Positions 61,144 through 64,000 of a stretch of DNA of 64,000 nt are shown here, in pieces (the first letter of the stretch is position 1; each line of letters opens with the position of its first letter). Under the pieces are notes generated by a model. That model was given only the letters and a program-made list of their open reading frames with translations, made no database searches and was not told the origin of the DNA. Origin of the DNA: Hydrogenophilales bacterium (GTDB taxonomy: Bacteria > Pseudomonadota > Gammaproteobacteria > Burkholderiales > Eutrophovitaceae). The position numbers and the translations under genes are program-made. The stretch covers positions 42,391-106,390 of the forward strand of contig CACKOO010000003.1 of NCBI GenBank assembly GCA_902601765.1. The letters run 5' to 3'.

Positions 61144-61299
61144 CAGATTCAACGCCAACTCAAATTCTTATAATTGACAAAACACATAAAATTATAACTT
61201 TATAACACTGACTATTTAGCGATTTTTTAAAATAAATAAAAGCGCGAGCGAATGGTTATCACTGGAATTTTAATCTCTCACCTCAGCGGAAAAAACTCT

Positions 61300-62562
61300 A
61301 TGCACTTATCGGATCTAAAAAACCTTCATGTGAGCGAACTTGTTGAAATGGCAACCTCCCAAGAGCTTGAAAATGCCAGTCGATTAAGGAAACAAGATCT
61401 CATATTTGCTCTGTTGAAAGACCAGGCGAGCAAGGGGGAAACCATTAGAGGTGAGGGAACCTTGGAAGTTTTACCGGACGGGTTTGGTTTCCTTAGATCA
61501 CCTGATACATCTTATTTAGCTGGGCCAGATGACATCTACGTCAGTCCTTCACAAATTAGAAGATTTAACCTGCATACCGGAGATTCTGTGGGTGGGGAAA
61601 TCAGAACCCCCAAAGAAGGGGAAAGATACTTTGCTCTAGTTAAGGTTGACCAGGTAAATGGAGAATCTCCCGAGAATACAAAAAAATATAAAATACTGTT
61701 TGAAAATCTTACTCCTCTTTTTCCTTCGGAACATCTTAAGATGGAAAGAGAAATTAAGTCTGATGAAAATCTCACAGGTAGAATTATAGACATCATAGCA
61801 CCTGTCGGTAAAGGACAACGAGGCCTTCTAGTCGCTAGCCCTAAAAGCGGCAAAACTGTCATGCTTCAACACATGGCAAATGCCATTGCTTCCAATTTCC
61901 CCGACACCTACCTGATTGTTCTTTTAATCGACGAAAGACCTGAAGAAGTAACAGAAATGCAAAGGTCCGTTCGAGGGGAGGTTGTTTCGTCAACTTTCGA
62001 TGAACCGGCAACAAGGCATGTTCAAGTCGCGGAAATGGTAATTGAAAAAGCGAAGCGTTTGGTTGAACATCGGAAAGATGTTGTGATTTTGTTGGATTCA
62101 ATCACCAGACTCGCACGCGCCTACAATACCGTTGTGCCTGCTTCTGGGAAAGTTCTCACCGGTGGAGTTGACGCAAATGCACTCCAAAGACCAAAAAGGT
62201 TTTTTGGTGCAGCCAGAAATATTGAAGAAGGAGGATCTCTTACAATATTAGCCACTGCATTAATCGATACTGGTTCGCGCATGGATGATGTTATTTATGA
62301 GGAATTCAAAGGTACAGGGAACATGGAGGTTCATCTAGATCGCAGGATGGCGGAAAAACGTATTTACCCTCCGTTTAACGTCAATAGATCAGGCACCCGA
62401 AGAGAAGAGCTATTGATTGATCCCGAAATACTGCAAAAAATATGGGTTTTGAGGAAATTACTTTATCCTATGGATGAATTGGAAGCGACTGAATTTCTTT
62501 TAGATAAGATGAGGGCAACTAAAAATAATGGTGAATTTTTCGACTCTATGAAGCGAGGTTAA
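61300..62562 (+). CDS. rho: Transcription termination factor Rho; ORF track start 61252, ATG 61300 preferred
   Basis: [64 protein letters not shown]. Confidence 0.97.
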   Translation: MHLSDLKNLHVSELVEMATSQELENASRLRKQDLIFALLKDQASKGETIRGEGTLEVLPDGFGFLRSPDTSYLAGPDDIYVSPSQIRRFNLHTGDSVGGEIRTPKEGERYFALVKVDQVNGESPENTKKYKILFENLTPLFPSEHLKMEREIKSDENLTGRIIDIIAPVGKGQRGLLVASPKSGKTVMLQHMANAIASNFPDTYLIVLLIDERPEEVTEMQRSVRGEVVSSTFDEPATRHVQVAEMVIEKAKRLVEHRKDVVILLDSITRLARAYNTVVPASGKVLTGGVDANALQRPKRFFGAARNIEEGGSLTILATALIDTGSRMDDVIYEEFKGTGNMEVHLDRRMAEKRIYPPFNVNRSGTRREELLIDPEILQKIWVLRKLLYPMDELEATEFLLDKMRATKNNGEFFDSMKRG

Positions 62563-62666
62563 ATTCGTATTTTATAGAGCGCTGCGTCAGTAAACTTGAA
62601 AAAAATAAGAACCCAATAGATAATCGTCATTGTTGTGTGAAAAAACAAGAATTAAGAGGTTGATTT

Positions 62667-62891
62667 ATGAAAGAAAATATACATCCAAATTACGCGGAAA
62701 TTAATGTTACTTGTAGTTGCGGAAACAAATTTAAAACTAAATCTACCATGGGTCAAGATATAACGGTAGAAGTGTGTTCGGTTTGTCACCCCTTTTACAC
62801 TGGTAAACAAAAAATAGTTGACACGGCTGGGCGCGTTGAACGCTTCAATAAAAGATACGGAAATTTGGGCCAAAAAAGCAACCATAATTAA
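62667..62891 (+). CDS. rpmE: 50S ribosomal protein L31 (zinc-binding type)
   Basis: [29 protein letters not shown]...[16 protein letters not shown]; four Cys-type ligands retained. Confidence 0.96.
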   Translation: MKENIHPNYAEINVTCSCGNKFKTKSTMGQDITVEVCSVCHPFYTGKQKIVDTAGRVERFNKRYGNLGQKSNHN

Positions 62892-63056
62892 ATGGCTTCG
62901 AATCTAGGTGCCGTTTTTGAAAAACAAATTCAAAGGTCAGTCTCCTTGTTATGCTTTCTTTGAAGGTTAGGAATCACAACAGCTAGTCACCAACTCAGCT
63001 TTACAATTGATAGATGATAGTCAGCTTAAATTCGTTAATTAAGTCCTTTTTTTGAA

Positions 63057-64000
63057 ATGCTTTGGTTAAAAAAACTCCTTAGAAATAAAATTTTCTCTGA
63101 GTGGATTTACAGCAACCCAAAAACAGTTACCACGGTAATAATACTTATATGGACTTTTTCTGGGTTAACAGGACACGATCCTTGGAAGCCTGATGAGGCA
63201 CATACGTTTGGGGTTACCTACAGTATCATCGAAGATAATCAATGGGTGGTGCCGCTACTAGCTAATGAACCCTACCTGAAGCATGCTCCTCTAGTTTATG
63301 TCTCATCGGCTGTCAGCGCGATTTTGCTCGAGCCTTTCTTATCCCTCCATGATGGCGCGAGAGTATCGACTGGCCTATGGATGTTATTAGTCTTCTTATT
63401 TACCGCTCTTTCAGCCAAAGAACTTTGGGGAGGTCACAACACTTGGCTTGCGCCTTTGATACTAGCTGGCTGTGTTGGGCTTTTGGTTCGTGGTCACCAA
63501 CTAACTAACACTATAATTTTTTTGGCAGGCATATCGATAACGATTTATGGACTAGCACTAGCTCCTAGGCGACATATTACTGGAGGAATTGCTATTGGAT
63601 CAGGCCTTGCAGTAGGCGGACTATCGACCGGAGTGTTAGATCCATTAATGGCCATTTTAATTATATTTGGTGTCTCGGCTGTGTCACCTCTGTATCGAAC
63701 CAAGAGGTTTCTGATATCAATAGTAGTAGCGTTAGCTATTTTGTTACCAGTTATATTAACCTGGCCTATATTACTTTATCAGACTGACAGTGTAATATTT
63801 ACTGAATGGTTTTATATTCAAAATATCGAACGCTTAAAGCGTTTATTTGTGTTTTCTCCCAGTGAGGATTATTTTTACTACCTAAAAATATTGCCATGGT
63901 TTTCATGGCCCGCTTGGCCCTTAGCTTTGTGGTCACTGTGGATAGCGAGAGGACACGGTCTGGAAAAAAGAGAGATACAACTCCCAATCATTGCTTTTAT
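63057..64000 (+). CDS. ArnT/PMT-like glycosyltransferase family membrane protein, truncated by window edge
   Basis: Manual translation MLWLKKLLRNKIFSEWIYSNPKTVTTVIILIWTFSGLTGHDPWKPDEAHTFGVTYSIIEDNQWVVPLLANEPYLKHAPLVYV; open at right edge so not in ORF track. Confidence 0.82.
   Translation, partial: MLWLKKLLRNKIFSEWIYSNPKTVTTVIILIWTFSGLTGHDPWKPDEAHTFGVTYSIIEDNQWVVPLLANEPYLKHAPLVYVSSAVSAILLEPFLSLHDGARVSTGLWMLLVFLFTALSAKELWGGHNTWLAPLILAGCVGLLVRGHQLTNTIIFLAGISITIYGLALAPRRHITGGIAIGSGLAVGGLSTGVLDPLMAILIIFGVSAVSPLYRTKRFLISIVVALAILLPVILTWPILLYQTDSVIFTEWFYIQNIERLKRLFVFSPSEDYFYYLKILPWFSWPAWPLALWSLWIARGHGLEKREIQLPIIAF

Noticed and set aside
1-64000. CRISPR arrays, tRNA/rRNA genes, insertion sequences or prophage
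   Set aside because: Read for regularly spaced repeats, T-loop-like motifs in intergenic regions and transposase/integrase motifs; none was convincing. A tRNAscan/Infernal run would be needed for certainty.

Overview
A gene-dense chromosomal segment of roughly 40% GC by eye, most likely from a marine-type Gamma- or Betaproteobacterium. I infer this from the hda/HAD/pcnB/folK/dNK/panC block divergent from purMN, plus coaBC-dut, trxA-rho-rpmE and rpmBG. I recognised no phage, transposon, CRISPR array, rRNA or tRNA. Main blocks: (i) a livHMGF-type ABC importer without an adjacent binding protein, between a multifunctional FadB-like gene (truncated by the left edge and absent from the ORF track) and an acyl-CoA ligase; (ii) a housekeeping block; (iii) a GldA/GldF/GldG/DUF4340-type ABC module; (iv) a xoxF-xoxJ-xoxG lanthanide-type methanol dehydrogenase cluster with a perfect 14-bp hairpin between xoxF and xoxJ; (v) a nickel superoxide dismutase (sodN) with its probable maturation peptidase (sodX); (vi) an acyl-CoA/hydrolase catabolic stretch; (vii) an Lrp-type regulator divergent from a solitary AceE/MdeB-like E1; (viii) SulP and a MacAB-like efflux system; (ix) a protease-dead HtrA-like PDZ protein; (x) AddAB; (xi) a truncated glycosyltransferase at the right edge. 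I found no clearly new multi-gene system. The items most worth a second look are the xox cluster layout, the NiSOD pair with a variant nickel hook, the pseudo-HtrA, the LivF Walker A Lys-to-Arg change and the solitary E1/Lrp pair.
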